Part shown: positions 1 to 8,852 of the stretch, piece after piece
How positions within the stretch are numbered: the first letter of the stretch is position 1
Layout: each line of letters begins with the position of its first letter
Assembly: GCA_963788205.1 (NCBI GenBank)
Contig: CAWBGG010000004.1
Location: 62,001 to 126,000, forward strand
Direction: 5' to 3'
DNA length: 64,000 nt
Origin: CAVVMA01 sp963788205
GTDB lineage: Bacteria > Desulfobacterota > Binatia > Binatales > Binataceae
Translations under genes and position numbers: made by a program
The notes under the pieces: generated by a model
Told to the model about the DNA's origin: nothing
The model's input: only the letters and a program-made list of their open reading frames with translations
Databases searched by the model: none

Positions 1-2
1 GT

Positions 3-509
3 CAGACGCCGCTGATCGCGACCATCCAAATCGATTACTCGCGCCGCGACGACTTTCTCCGTTCCGTTACGGCGACCAAGTTCACCGCCGCGGACGTGAT
101 TCCGATCGCGGCCCGCGACGAAAAGCCCGGCACCTCGATCGTCCGCTTCGAGGGCGGCGGCGTGCCCGTATGGCAATTCCACGCCGACGAAGGCGTAATG
201 CGCGAGCTGCTCACCGAGGTTCCGCTGATCGCGGCCGGTCGCAAGTACGCCGTCAGCAAGCTCAGATATGGCGAGCTGCCGAAAAACTTTCTTCAGGACA
301 TCCCCGAGGTGGGACCTCCCGAGCCGCTGGAGCCCGGCAGCTACTACGTATTCGAAGTCGATCGCGCTTCCGGTTCGACCAACTTCGACGCGATCAAGAT
401 CGACCCCGACGGCACGATCGAAAGCTACGAGGCGCAGCCGCGCGCTGGTGAGAGTTACGCGCTCTGCTGCAACGTGAGTCCGGGTTTTGCCGGCGCCAAT
501 CCGCCCTGA
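3..509 (+). CDS. hypothetical protein, 5'-truncated by the window edge
   Basis: The reading frame is open from the first bases of the window to a TGA at 507-509, so the true start lies upstream and about 168 residues are visible. No start codon is needed inside the window; the GTG at 96 is only an internal possibility. I do not recognise a family. The protein looks soluble, has no membrane segment, and contains two cysteines near its end (CCNVSPG). A real gene is supported by steady high-GC codon use and a clean stop before a 150-bp intergenic region. Function unknown. Confidence 0.6.
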   Translation, partial: QTPLIATIQIDYSRRDDFLRSVTATKFTAADVIPIAARDEKPGTSIVRFEGGGVPVWQFHADEGVMRELLTEVPLIAAGRKYAVSKLRYGELPKNFLQDIPEVGPPEPLEPGSYYVFEVDRASGSTNFDAIKIDPDGTIESYEAQPRAGESYALCCNVSPGFAGANPP

Positions 510-589
510 ACGACCGCTTCAGTTTTCAAATTCGCATCTGAACCGCTGGTACGCGTATCGCACGCCGCGTTGATTGCGCACTCCAGTTA

Positions 590-603
590 TGAATATAGAT
601 TCA
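590..603. promoter_or_regulatory. inverted repeat upstream of the TetR gene (candidate operator half)
   Basis: TGAAT-ATAG-ATTCA is a perfect 5-bp-arm inverted repeat in an AT-richer stretch upstream of the regulator. Its centre lies 38 bp from the centre of a second palindrome at 628-641, as expected for paired operator sites. Binding is inferred. Confidence 0.35.
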
Positions 604-627
604 TTTCTGAATTGAAGGTCGGAATTG

Positions 628-641
628 ACTGAACATTCAGT
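628..641. promoter_or_regulatory. palindrome ACTGAA-CA-TTCAGT, candidate TetR operator
   Basis: Perfect 6-bp arms around CA. The wider 18-bp site resembles the known consensus of FadR-type TetR repressors of fatty-acid degradation (TGAATGA-N4-TCATTCA). It lies just upstream of the ATG at 664 and would be inside the coding region if the upstream TTG at 625 were used, which argues for the ATG. Autoregulation is inferred. Confidence 0.45.
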
Positions 642-663
642 TCTTGCTACGAACCACAACGAA

Positions 664-1275
664 ATGGCGCAGTTAGCCGAGCAGTTGCATCCGCCGCGAA
701 ACCGGTTCGATCGTCGGCGTGAGAAGACCCGGCTAGATCTGCTCGAAGCTGCCCTACGCGTAATCGCCCGCAAGGGATTCCATGAGACGCGCATCGCCGA
801 CCTCGCCAGCGAGGCCGATGTAGGACTGGGGACTTTCTATCTCCATTTCAAAACCAAGAACGAAATATTTCGCGAGCTGATCGAGCAAGGCGCCGGCCAG
901 TTGCTCGAGTTGACGCGGCAGGCGAAGGCCGGCGTCCAGACCGCAGCCGCCAAGCTCGAGATCACGGTGAACACGGTGCTCGACGCGGCGGCGGAAAATC
1001 GCGAAGCATTCCGAATCGTGTTCGGGCACGGACCCGCATTCCTGGATTTGATGGTGCGCGTGCACGAGATGTTTATCGAAGATTTGCGCGGCGACTTGGC
1101 GCCGATGGTCGGAGCCAAGGCCGACGCGATCGCCAACCTCACCATCGGGATGCTCTCGCAAGCGATCGCGTGGCTGCTGGATCGCAGCAGCCTGTCGCTC
1201 GCCGAGCTGAAGGGAATCACGGTGAATTTCGCGCTGGGCGGTCTTGAGCGCACGATTGCGCTGCCGGCCCGCTGA
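664..1275 (+). CDS. TetR/AcrR family transcriptional regulator
   Basis: A 203-residue TetR-type repressor if started at the ATG at 664. The N-terminal helix-turn-helix is clear: a helix LDLLEAALRVIARKGF, then TRIADLASEADVGLGTFYLHF, the classical recognition segment, followed by KNEIFREL. The C-terminal helical part is the ligand-binding and dimerisation region. An in-frame TTG at 625 would add 13 residues but would place the start on a palindrome that looks like an operator, so I prefer the ATG. The gene stops 15 bp before a diiron protein gene on the same strand, so it probably controls that gene and itself. The ligand is not predictable; the operator resembles FadR-type sites, so an acyl-CoA is possible. 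Confidence 0.85.
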   Translation: MAQLAEQLHPPRNRFDRRREKTRLDLLEAALRVIARKGFHETRIADLASEADVGLGTFYLHFKTKNEIFRELIEQGAGQLLELTRQAKAGVQTAAAKLEITVNTVLDAAAENREAFRIVFGHGPAFLDLMVRVHEMFIEDLRGDLAPMVGAKADAIANLTIGMLSQAIAWLLDRSSLSLAELKGITVNFALGGLERTIALPAR

Positions 1276-1290
1276 ATCAGGAGGATTGCA

Positions 1291-2284
1291 ATGGAGAACG
1301 AACGGACCGCGGTGAAATCGGAGCAGGACAGCGTCTTCCACTGGAATTACGACATCCTGTTCCCGCAGATGGATCGGCTCTACGAAAACGCCAAGCGCGA
1401 TCAGTGGAACGTTACCACGGCGCTCAATTGGGACCAGCCGATCGGCGGTGAAGTGCTCGACATGAGCGCGATGCCGATGTTCCAGACCGAGCTGTACAAA
1501 TCGCTGAGCGAGACCCAGAAGGATCAGCTCATGCGCAAGTTCGCGGCCTGGCGCCTCTCCCAGTTCCTGCACGGCGAGCAGGGCGCGCTGATGGTGTGCG
1601 GGCAGTTGGTCGACGCGGTTCCCGACCTCGACGCCAAAATGTGCGCGGCCGCCCAGGTGATGGACGAGGCCCGCCACGTCGAAGGCTTCCGCAAATACAT
1701 CACCAAGCTCGACAAGATTTATCCGATCGATCCCACGCTCGATCGGTTGCTGAGCGGAATCATCAAGCACGAGCGCTGGGAGCCCAAGTACGTCGGGATG
1801 CAGATCGTGGCCGAGGGGCTGGCGCTCGCGGCCTTCCGCTTCATGCACGACGAGACCAAGGACCCGCTGCTGAAAGAACTGCTCCAATACATCATGAAGG
1901 ACGAGTCGCGCCACGTCGGGTTCGGGATGCTGGCGCTGCGCGACGCATGCCGCAAGCTCAACGGCAAGGAGAAAAAAGACCTCGAAGACTTCACCTTCGC
2001 GGCCTGCGACATGATGGTGACCAAGGTCACCGACGGCGTGCCGCGCGACGGCTTCCTCTCAGGCGTCGGGATCTTCGACGAGGTCGGCATCTCGATGAGC
2101 GACATCGAGGAAGAGTCTGCGCCGCGATCCCAACTGGCAGAAGGCCGAGAACGAGATGGAGCAGCGCTTCAACTCATTCCTGTTCGTCGACACGATTATC
2201 CCGTGCTTGCGCCAGATCGATCTGATCAACCAGCGCACCGAGCCCTGGTATCGCGAGCTCGGCGTGATGCAGATGGCGGCGTAG
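1291..2284 (+). CDS. ferritin-like diiron protein (AurF/RNR-like fold), frameshifted near 2116
   Basis: A ferritin-like diiron carboxylate protein of about 330 residues. The six expected iron ligands are visible: E96 (HGEQG), E126 and H129 (DEARH), E175 (AEGLAL), E205 and H208 (DESRH). The pattern E...ExxH...E...ExxH is that of diiron oxygenases and oxidases. The start at 1291 follows AGGAGG with good spacing. After codon 275 the frame is lost. Skipping one base at about 2116 restores a natural C-terminus (LRRDPNW... ending GVMQMAA) with a stop at 2282-2284. Without that correction the frame runs on into the next gene. Substrate unknown; the upstream TetR gene is probably its regulator. The frameshift may be a sequencing error. 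Confidence 0.8.
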
Positions 2285-2345
2285 CGCGCTCAAATCAGGG
2301 TTGCGTCCCTCTTTCCGACCTAAGAGAGGGTTCAAGGGCAAGGGC

Positions 2346-2382
2346 AACAGGGGCCGGCTTCCAAGCCGGCCCCTGTTCTTTT
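2346..2382 (+). terminator. Rho-independent terminator-like hairpin
   Basis: Perfect 15-bp arms (2346-2360 and 2363-2377) around CC, followed by CTTTTG. It lies 60 bp after the corrected stop of the diiron gene, which supports that stop. The GC core GGGGCCGGC/GCCGGCCCC also resembles the REP-like palindrome at 40625, so it may be a repeat acting as a terminator. Confidence 0.65.
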
Positions 2383-2466
2383 GAGGGTTGGCAGTTTCGG
2401 CACGCATCCGCGTCGTCTCGCGCTGCGTTTGCGCGCACCGCCTCGGAGTCAGAGAATTGCAGCGCA

Positions 2467-3264
2467 ATGTTTCGCGATTACACCATTGTTCTCTGGCTGT
2501 TGAAACTCGGGAGTTTGATCAATCTGTATTTCCTGGTGAACACACTTCCGCTCGCATCGAGTAACGCGGATGCGTACATCGTCCTGCCTGCGCAAATTCT
2601 TTTCGCCGTGTCCGCCTATCGGTGCCTTTTCCCGGTTCGGTACGAGCACAACGTGGTCTTCCACGATTCCATCTTCTCTTCGATCTTCGTGACGCGGCTG
2701 TTCGCCACATTCTCCGAGATCGCCTACATCTTTTTGTTTTCTCACGTCCTTCGCCTGCTCAATATAGATCAAGTGCAATGGGTGATCGTCCTTTCCTGGC
2801 TGATGGTTGCGCAGGTCGTGATCAGCCAGGGTTTCGTTTGGGCTGCCATACTGACCGAGCAGTTCGAGCTCTACTACTACGAGGAACTAGGCTGGGCGCT
2901 CATCTTCGCGGCGAACACGATTGCCAGTGCATACCTCTACCTGACCGTCGGCGCACTCGGGGGTAGGGAAGTTCTTCTCAAGCTGAACCTGCTCTTTGGC
3001 GCTGTGTATCTGCCCTGGCAGGTCATTCACCTGGCTACCTTGCGAGCGAATGCGAGGAGGAACAGGGGGAGGACCGGAGCAGGCTCGGCGTCGATTTCGA
3101 TGCGGTTGGCAACCGGCCTGAAGCGGGCCGTCTGGGTGAAAACCAGACGAACGGATGCCGATTCCTGGGGTGGATTTATCGGCCTGACTTGGATGACAGG
3201 TTACTGGGCAACGCTGATTCCGATGTGGGTGTATTACATCGTGGGAGTGCTCCGTGCACACTGA
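2467..3264 (+). CDS. hypothetical polytopic membrane protein
   Basis: A 265-residue integral membrane protein with about six or seven hydrophobic segments: IVLWLLKLGSLINLYFLV at the N-terminus, then segments near residues 35-50, 65-85, 95-120, 135-160, 165-185 and at the C-terminus. A polar, aromatic stretch EQFELYYYEELGW separates two central segments. The gene shares a frame with the first part of the diiron gene, so the frameshift makes the two look like one 657-residue protein. The intervening terminator hairpin and untranslatable-looking linker show they are separate. I do not recognise the family. Confidence 0.7.
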   Translation: MFRDYTIVLWLLKLGSLINLYFLVNTLPLASSNADAYIVLPAQILFAVSAYRCLFPVRYEHNVVFHDSIFSSIFVTRLFATFSEIAYIFLFSHVLRLLNIDQVQWVIVLSWLMVAQVVISQGFVWAAILTEQFELYYYEELGWALIFAANTIASAYLYLTVGALGGREVLLKLNLLFGAVYLPWQVIHLATLRANARRNRGRTGAGSASISMRLATGLKRAVWVKTRRTDADSWGGFIGLTWMTGYWATLIPMWVYYIVGVLRAH

Positions 3265-3404
3265 ACCCGAGGTCCTGCCCGGCGTGTCAAGCTTGCGAAC
3301 CGGCGCCCACCATTCCCTTTTCTTGCAAACCCTGAGTTGTAGTGCGAACATTGCAGGCTAAAGGGGAACTCCTATCGAAACTCGCCGACAAGGAGCACAG
3401 AATC

Positions 3405-3797
3405 ATGGATCCTGCGACTATGGCGGCGGTGACCGTTGCCGCGGTATCGCCTTATCTGGTTGAGGTCGCGAAAGGGGCTGCCGGCAAAGTTGGCGAGGCG
3501 GCCTACGAGGGCAGCGCAAAGCTGTGGAGGTTCCTCAAGAATAAGTTTACTGGCGGCGATGAGAAAGCCCTGGCCCGGATCGAGGGCGAGCCGGAGAACG
3601 CCGACAATCAGGCAGCCCTGCGGATCGTATTGAAGGAATGGGTTGAGCGGGAGCCAACCTTTCGCGACGAACTCGCCGCTTTGCTGAATGCGCTGCCGAA
3701 AACAGCCCCGCAACAATTCGCCAACGTCGTTGGAGACGACAACGTAGTGGTGGAGGCGGCTGGGAGTAACACGATCTCTATCGGCGGCCGCAAGTGA
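3405..3797 (+). CDS. small helical protein partnered with the NTPase-TPR gene
   Basis: A 130-residue protein starting at the ATG at 3405, which has AAGGAG nine bases upstream; longer upstream starts lack a ribosome site. Residues 1-100 are Ala-rich and predicted mostly helical (MAAVTVAAVSPYLVEVAKGA, then EGSAKLWRFLKNKF and an acidic segment). The tail GDDNVVVEAAGSNTISIGG looks like one rung of a beta-helix. The next protein begins with a similar motif (GNYNIIVQANGDG), suggesting the two interact or share an adaptor module. The stop codon overlaps the next GTG start by GTGA, so translation is coupled. This type of small helical-plus-Gly/Asn protein is often seen next to STAND NTPases; no enzymatic residues are visible. 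Confidence 0.65.
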   Translation: MDPATMAAVTVAAVSPYLVEVAKGAAGKVGEAAYEGSAKLWRFLKNKFTGGDEKALARIEGEPENADNQAALRIVLKEWVEREPTFRDELAALLNALPKTAPQQFANVVGDDNVVVEAAGSNTISIGGRK

Positions 3798-6374
3798 CGA
3801 GGGATCCCGGCACAACACCGCCGCCGGGTGGGCAGAGTACCGTCAGCGGAAACTACAACATCATCGTTCAGGCCAACGGCGATGGGATCACGATCGACGT
3901 CAACCGCGGCCCGCATCTGACGCTCAACGCGCGGCATCGGTTCGCGCGCGCGCCGGGCAAATATCTCGACCTGCTCAACCCGATCAACCGCGCCATCCCG
4001 ATGGTCGGGCGCGACGCCGAAATGCGCAGTCTCGAAGCTTGGCTCGGCAGCGGCGGTCCGATCTCGGTTCGATGCCTGATCGGCGGCGCCGGCAGCGGCA
4101 AGACCCGGCTTGCGCTGGAGCTTTGCGCGCAGGCGGATGAGCGCGGCTGGTTCGCGGGATTTGTCGATCACGATGAGCTGATCCGTTTTCACAGCCAGCA
4201 AAACCTTGCCTCCTGGGGTTGGCCCAAGGCGACGCTGATCGTCGTCGATTATGCGGCGGCCAAGGCACAAGTGTTGCGCGAGTGGCTGGCCGAGCTGGTG
4301 AAAGGACCGGGCCGCGCCAAAGAGCCGCCGCTGCGGTTGCTGTTGCTGGAGCGTCACGCGGATGCGGGCCTGGGCTGGTGGCCGGACCTGACGACGCCGC
4401 GCGGCTGGGCGGAAGAGGGCCTGCGCGATTTGTTCGATCCGGTTGAACCCGTTCCTTTGCACAACATCCGCGACATCGAAAAACGGCGGCAGATTCTGGA
4501 AACGGTGATGGCCGCGGCGTCGAAGATCGCCGGCAAATCAAAGCCGTTGCGTCCTCCGGCCAAGGGGTCTGATCCAGACTTCGACCGCAGGCTCGCCGAT
4601 CCCGAACTGGAGTTTGCCCCGTTGCACCTGATGATGGCGGGCGTACTCGGTGTCGAGCATGGCGTCCCTCGATTGCTCGCTCTGGGTCCTACCGCGATGG
4701 CACAAGAGCTGGCCAATTTCGAGCTCGGTCGAATCGACACGCTGGCTAGGGACCGGCGCTTGGACTTTCATTTTCTGCGCTATCTTGCCGCCGGGATAAC
4801 GCTCGCCGGGGGCCTCTCGCGGGACGATCTGGCAAAAGTTATCGCGAGCGAGAGCCAGGCGGTGGGGTTCACCGACCCGACCCTGACAGTTGAGCGCGCC
4901 CTGCTCGACGCGTTGCCCCGCGAACGCGCGGATCAGGTCGGAGCTATTCTGCCTGATCTGATCGGCGAAGCAGCCGTAGTCAAGGTGATCGTGTCGGCTT
5001 GCTGCTTCGGCGCCAATCAAGCGATGGCACAAGCGTGCGCCAATCGCCGTTATGTCGGCCCTGATCCGCACCATCCAGGACTATGCGACCAGGGACGATC
5101 ATCCGGGCATCGGATGGTTCGACGGGATCGTCGCAGACGCCAGCGATGTAAATGACCTGATGAGCATTGCCAATCAGCTACCGGAACAAACCGTGGTATT
5201 TCGCGAGCGCGCTGCCGGTGTACAAGCTGCGATAGTCCAATCGCTCGGAAGCTTGCGGGGCGGGTCCGAGACCCAGGAGCTGGCGGACGTCCTCGCTTCG
5301 TCGCTCAACAAGCTGGCCTACAGGCTGAGCGAGTTGGGGCGGCGCGAAGAGACCTTGGCGGCCGCGCAAGAAGCGGTCGATATCCGCCGCGAGCTGGCGG
5401 CGGTGCGCCCTGACGCATTCCGCCCCGACCTTGCCGGCTCACTCAACAACTTGGCCAGCAGTCTGAGCGGGTTGGGGCGGCGCAAAGAGGCCCTGGCGGT
5501 CGCGCAAGAAGCGGTCGAACTCTATCGCGAGTTGGCGGCGGCGCGCCCCGACGCCTTCCGTGCCGACCTCGCCGCGTCGCTCAACAACTTGGCCAACAGC
5601 CTGCGCGAGTTGGGGCGGCGCGAAGAGACCCTGGCGGCCACGCAAGAAGCGGTCGCACTCCATAGGGAGCTGGCGGCGGCGCACCCGGACACCTTCCACC
5701 CCCGTCTCGCCGGGTCGCTCAACAACTTGGCCATCAGGCTGAGCGAGTTGGGGCGACGCGAAGAGGCCGCTGCGGTAGCGGAAGAAGCGGTCGAACTCTA
5801 TCGGGAGCTGGCGGCGGCGCGCCCGGATGCCTTCCGCCCCGACCTCGCCATGTCGCTTACCAACCTGGCCGCCATGCTGAGCGAGTTGGAGCATCGCGAA
5901 GAGGCCTTGGCGGCCGCGCAAGAAGCGGCCACACTCTGTCGGGAGCTGGCGGGGGCGCGCCCGGACGCCTTCCGTCCCGACCTCGCCGGGTCGCTCAACA
6001 ACCTGGCCAACAGGCTGAGAGAGTTGGGGCGGCGCGAAGAGGCCTTGACGACCGGGCAAGAAGCGGCCGCACTCTATCGGGAGCTGGCGGGGGCGCGCCC
6101 GGACGCCTTCCGCCCCGACCTCGCTACGTCGCTTTCAGTCATGGCCGACTGCCTGGAGGACGTGGAACGGCTCGAGGAGGCAGACCATGCCGATACCGAA
6201 GCTGTGGTAGCACTTTCGCCGTATTTCATCGCTCAACCGCGCGCCTTCGCAAGACGCATGGGTGCGATCGTTCAATGTTATCTACAGCGCCGCGAAAACC
6301 TTAGGCGTGAGCCCGATATGGAGCTGGTCGGGCCAATCCTCGCGGTCTTCAAGAAACTGCAGGAGGGCGGCTGA
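3794..6374 (+). CDS. STAND-like P-loop NTPase with C-terminal TPR repeats, frameshifted near 5030
   Basis: One protein of about 860 residues when a one-base shift at 5025-5040 is corrected (first frame to about residue 412, then a frame leading to MSALIRTIQDY). An N-terminal Gly/Asn beta motif (residues 15-36) precedes an NTPase domain: Walker A GGAGSGKT at 97-104 and Walker B TLIVVDY at 147-153, with VGRDAEM just before it as in NB-ARC/NACHT-like proteins. The C-terminal half is a TPR array of 46-residue units (LNNLA..L..LGRREEAL...). This layout is that of STAND regulators, many of which sense phage or stress. No effector domain is visible, so the coupled upstream protein or an unlinked partner would have to supply it. 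A defence role is inference. Confidence 0.7.
5301..6128 (+). repeat. six tandem 138-bp TPR-coding repeats
   Basis: Units begin at 5301, 5439, 5577, 5715, 5853 and 5991, each exactly 138 bp (46 codons); a seventh decayed unit begins at 6129. DNA identity between units is high, so the array can expand, contract or be misassembled. Each unit encodes a kinesin-light-chain-like TPR. Confidence 0.9.
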
Positions 6375-6404
6375 TTTCCTTATTTCCCGAACCAGCACCC
6401 TTCC

Positions 6405-6434
6405 TTGACTGCGATTCGGGGTGGCTCTTATAGT
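6405..6434 (+). promoter_or_regulatory. sigma70-like promoter TTGACT-N18-TATAGT
   Basis: A -35 TTGACT (6405-6410) and -10 TATAGT (6429-6434) are separated by 18 bp, about 80 bp before the NuoI-like gene and after the stop of the NTPase gene. A near twin lies at 48867-48896. Confidence 0.5.
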
Positions 6435-6513
6435 GGCGTTGAAAACGCCTCCGGAAGGCTTTCCGTGTCCGGAGAAACCCCCACGCTGACGAGGCTTTGG
6501 CGGCAACCTGACG

Positions 6514-7221
6514 ATGAAACGACGCGGCGAAATGACCCTTTCGGAGCGGCTTTATCTGCCTGAGATTTTGAAGGGGTTGGTCGTAACCAACTACCATTTT
6601 GTCCGCAACCTCTCGTTGCACATCGCGCACATGATGGGGCTGGCGCGCAATCGCCGCGCCGCCACTACCGTGCAGTATCCCGAACAGCGCAAGCCGTATT
6701 CCGACGGCTATCGCGGCAGCCATCGGTTGACGCTCAAGCCCGACGGCTCGGTGCGCTGCACGTCGTGCTTTCTGTGCGCTACTGCCTGCCCCGCGCAATG
6801 CATCTATATCGAAGCGGGAGAGTCTCCCGATCCCCACATCGAGAAGTTCCCGCTGCGCTACGAGATCGACACGCTGCGATGCATCTACTGCGGATTCTGC
6901 GTCGAGGCTTGCCCGTGCGACGCGATCAGGATGGACACTTACGTGCATCCGCGGATCTGGGGTTTCGATCGCAAGGACTTTATCGAGCCCAAGGAAGTCC
7001 TGATGCATCGCTCGCAGGTGCTCGAGCAAAAGGGGCGCGAAGGCAACATGCGCGAGATGCTGGACTGGTATGACGATCAGGCGCGGCAGGTCTACGTCCC
7101 GACGCGCCCCGAACTCAAGACCTGGACCGAGCGCGACGTGGCCCATCCGTGGGACAAGCAGCCGCAGCCGCACGCGATCCCGGCGCTGGACCGCCATCAC
7201 CAGCACAACGGCGGCAAGTAG
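6514..7221 (+). CDS. nuoI: NuoI-like 2x[4Fe-4S] ferredoxin (NADH-quinone oxidoreductase subunit I family)
   Basis: A 235-residue protein with the two complete [4Fe-4S] motifs of NuoI: CTSCFLCATACPAQC (residues 88-102) and CIYCGFCVEACPCDA about 40 residues later. An N-terminal amphipathic or membrane-facing segment resembles that of NuoI. In complex I this subunit carries clusters N6a and N6b and passes electrons towards quinone. No other nuo gene is present in the window, so this is either a second, dispersed copy or a ferredoxin used with another partner. The extra Cys in ACPCDA replaces the usual Thr. The next gene (small membrane protein) follows after six bases. The start could also be the ATG at 6532. 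Confidence 0.85.
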   Translation: MKRRGEMTLSERLYLPEILKGLVVTNYHFVRNLSLHIAHMMGLARNRRAATTVQYPEQRKPYSDGYRGSHRLTLKPDGSVRCTSCFLCATACPAQCIYIEAGESPDPHIEKFPLRYEIDTLRCIYCGFCVEACPCDAIRMDTYVHPRIWGFDRKDFIEPKEVLMHRSQVLEQKGREGNMREMLDWYDDQARQVYVPTRPELKTWTERDVAHPWDKQPQPHAIPALDRHHQHNGGK

Positions 7222-7227
7222 CAGGCG

Positions 7228-7476
7228 ATGACGCGCGTTACGATCGGGCTGACGATACTGGGCCTCGTGGTGCTGTTCATCGCGTACGCGAAGGGCGTGA
7301 GCGTGATCCATGGCGGCGATACGGTGAGCCATATGTACTGGGCGACCGGCGCGTTGGTGCTGGTGGCGCTCGCCAACTTTATCGCGGTGGCGCATCTGGC
7401 GCGCGCCGAGCGGATGCTCCAGCGGCTGCGCGCGCTATGCGAGCAGCACGGCATCCCGTTTGAGGGTCTGGAGTAA
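7228..7476 (+). CDS. small two-segment membrane protein
   Basis: An 82-residue protein with two predicted membrane helices (VTIGLTILGLVVLFIAYA and WATGALVLVALANFIAVAHL) joined by a short loop, and a charged C-terminal tail. It begins six bases after the NuoI-like gene, so the two are probably co-transcribed, and it may anchor that ferredoxin. This is inference from position only; the family is not recognised. Confidence 0.6.
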   Translation: MTRVTIGLTILGLVVLFIAYAKGVSVIHGGDTVSHMYWATGALVLVALANFIAVAHLARAERMLQRLRALCEQHGIPFEGLE

Positions 7477-7544
7477 TATACTAGCGATTGGCCGCCGGCG
7501 GCTGCCGGCTGTAAGCCATCATCGTCGATGGGTCGAGGGCTCAA

Positions 7545-8852
7545 ATGACTCAGATTGAAGCGGCACGCAAAGGAACCATAACCCGCCAGATGAACGAGGT
7601 TGCGGAAGACGAGGGGCTGCGCCCCGAGGATATCCGCGATCTGGTCGCCACCGGCGAGGTCGTAATCCCGCGCAACGTCCATCACGAATTCCGCGCCATC
7701 GGTGTCGGCAAACGGCTGCGCACCAAGGTCAACGCCAATATCGGCGCTTCGAATTTCCATCACCTGATCGAAGAAGAGGTCGAAAAACTTTACACCGCGG
7801 TGCGCTTCGGCGCGGACGCGGTGATGGATCTCTCGACCGGCACCGACCTCGATCAGATTCGGGTCGAGTTGCTGTCGCGATGCCAGGTGATGCTCGGCAC
7901 GGTGCCGATCTACCAGGTCGCGTCCGAGGGCTCGATCATGGACTTGGACCGCAACGCCTTTCTCGACGTGATCGATCGGCAGGCGCGCCAGGGCGTGGAC
8001 TTCATGACGTTGCACTGCGGCGTAACGAAGGAAACGGTCGCGCGGCTGCGGACGCATAGCCGGATAGAGGGCATCGTCTCGCGCGGCGGCGCGCTGCTCG
8101 CCGCATGGATCGAGCGGACCGGCAACGAGAATCCGCTCTATGAGTACTATGATGAAGTTTGCGAGATCCTGCGCGCCCATGACGTCACGATTTCGCTGGG
8201 CGACGGGCTGCGGCCCGGCGCCACCGGCGACGCGACCGATCGCGGCCAGATCGGCGAGTTGCTGGTGCTGGGCGAGCTGACCGAGCGCGCGCGCCGCAAC
8301 GGCGTGCAGGTGATGATCGAGGGGCCCGGTCATGTGCCACTCGATCAGATCGAAGCCAACGTGAAGCTCGAAAAGCGCGTGTGCGCCGGCGCGCCCTTCT
8401 ACGTGCTCGGGCCGCTGACCTGCGACGTCGCGCCGGGCTACGACCATATCACGGGCGCGATCGGCGGCGCGATCGCGTCGGCGGCGGGCACCGACTTTTT
8501 GTGCTACATCACGCCCGCCGAGCATCTGCGATTACCCGATATCGACGACGTGCGCGAGGGCGTGATCGCCACGCGTATCGCGGCCCATTCGGGCGACCTG
8601 GTCAAGGGCGTGCGCGCGGCCAAGGTGTGGAACGATCAGATGTCGCGCTATCGCAAGGCGCTCAACTGGGAAGGGATGTACGCGATGGCGATGGACCCGG
8701 ACAAGGCGCGCCGTTACAAGGAAGAAAGCGAGGCCGCCGGCTCCAACGTGTGCAGCATGTGCGGCTCGCTTTGCTCGATCAATATCGATAACGCCGCGAT
8801 CCGCTTCACCAGGAAGCAGGCGTTGAAGCAGGCCGAGGCCCATGCCGCCTGA
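7545..8852 (+). CDS. thiC: phosphomethylpyrimidine synthase ThiC (short form)
   Basis: ThiC rearranges aminoimidazole ribotide to the thiamine pyrimidine HMP-P using S-adenosylmethionine and a [4Fe-4S] cluster. The 435-residue length matches the shorter ThiC clade rather than the about 630-residue E. coli type. Diagnostic stretches are visible: VNANIGASN, DLSTGTDL, TLHCGVT, SRGG, LGDGLRPG, MIEGPGHVP, and CDVAPGYDHI. The C-terminal cluster motif reads CSMCGSLC, i.e. CX2CX3C, whereas E. coli-type enzymes have CX2CX4C. No TPP riboswitch is recognisable in the 68 bp upstream. The 3' end overlaps the peroxiredoxin gene by 11 bp. Confidence 0.95.
   Translation: MTQIEAARKGTITRQMNEVAEDEGLRPEDIRDLVATGEVVIPRNVHHEFRAIGVGKRLRTKVNANIGASNFHHLIEEEVEKLYTAVRFGADAVMDLSTGTDLDQIRVELLSRCQVMLGTVPIYQVASEGSIMDLDRNAFLDVIDRQARQGVDFMTLHCGVTKETVARLRTHSRIEGIVSRGGALLAAWIERTGNENPLYEYYDEVCEILRAHDVTISLGDGLRPGATGDATDRGQIGELLVLGELTERARRNGVQVMIEGPGHVPLDQIEANVKLEKRVCAGAPFYVLGPLTCDVAPGYDHITGAIGGAIASAAGTDFLCYITPAEHLRLPDIDDVREGVIATRIAAHSGDLVKGVRAAKVWNDQMSRYRKALNWEGMYAMAMDPDKARRYKEESEAAGSNVCSMCGSLCSINIDNAAIRFTRKQALKQAEAHAA

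Noticed and set aside
754..1914. Long open frame of 386 codons on the minus strand
   Set aside because: It is antisense to the TetR and diiron genes and has no domain; it follows from the high GC content.
2320..2345. tRNA T-loop-like GGTTCAAGGGC
   Set aside because: No cloverleaf or acceptor stem can be formed around it; no tRNA was found elsewhere.
1291..3264. Single 657-residue protein combining a diiron and a membrane domain
   Set aside because: The middle part has no homology-like features, a terminator hairpin lies in it, and a one-base correction gives the natural end of the diiron protein at 2284.
5301..6128. Possible CRISPR or satellite array
   Set aside because: The units are in frame and encode TPR repeats; there are no spacers.
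7477..7544. Possible TPP riboswitch before thiC
   Set aside because: The region is only 68 bp and the conserved CTGAGA core is not seen.
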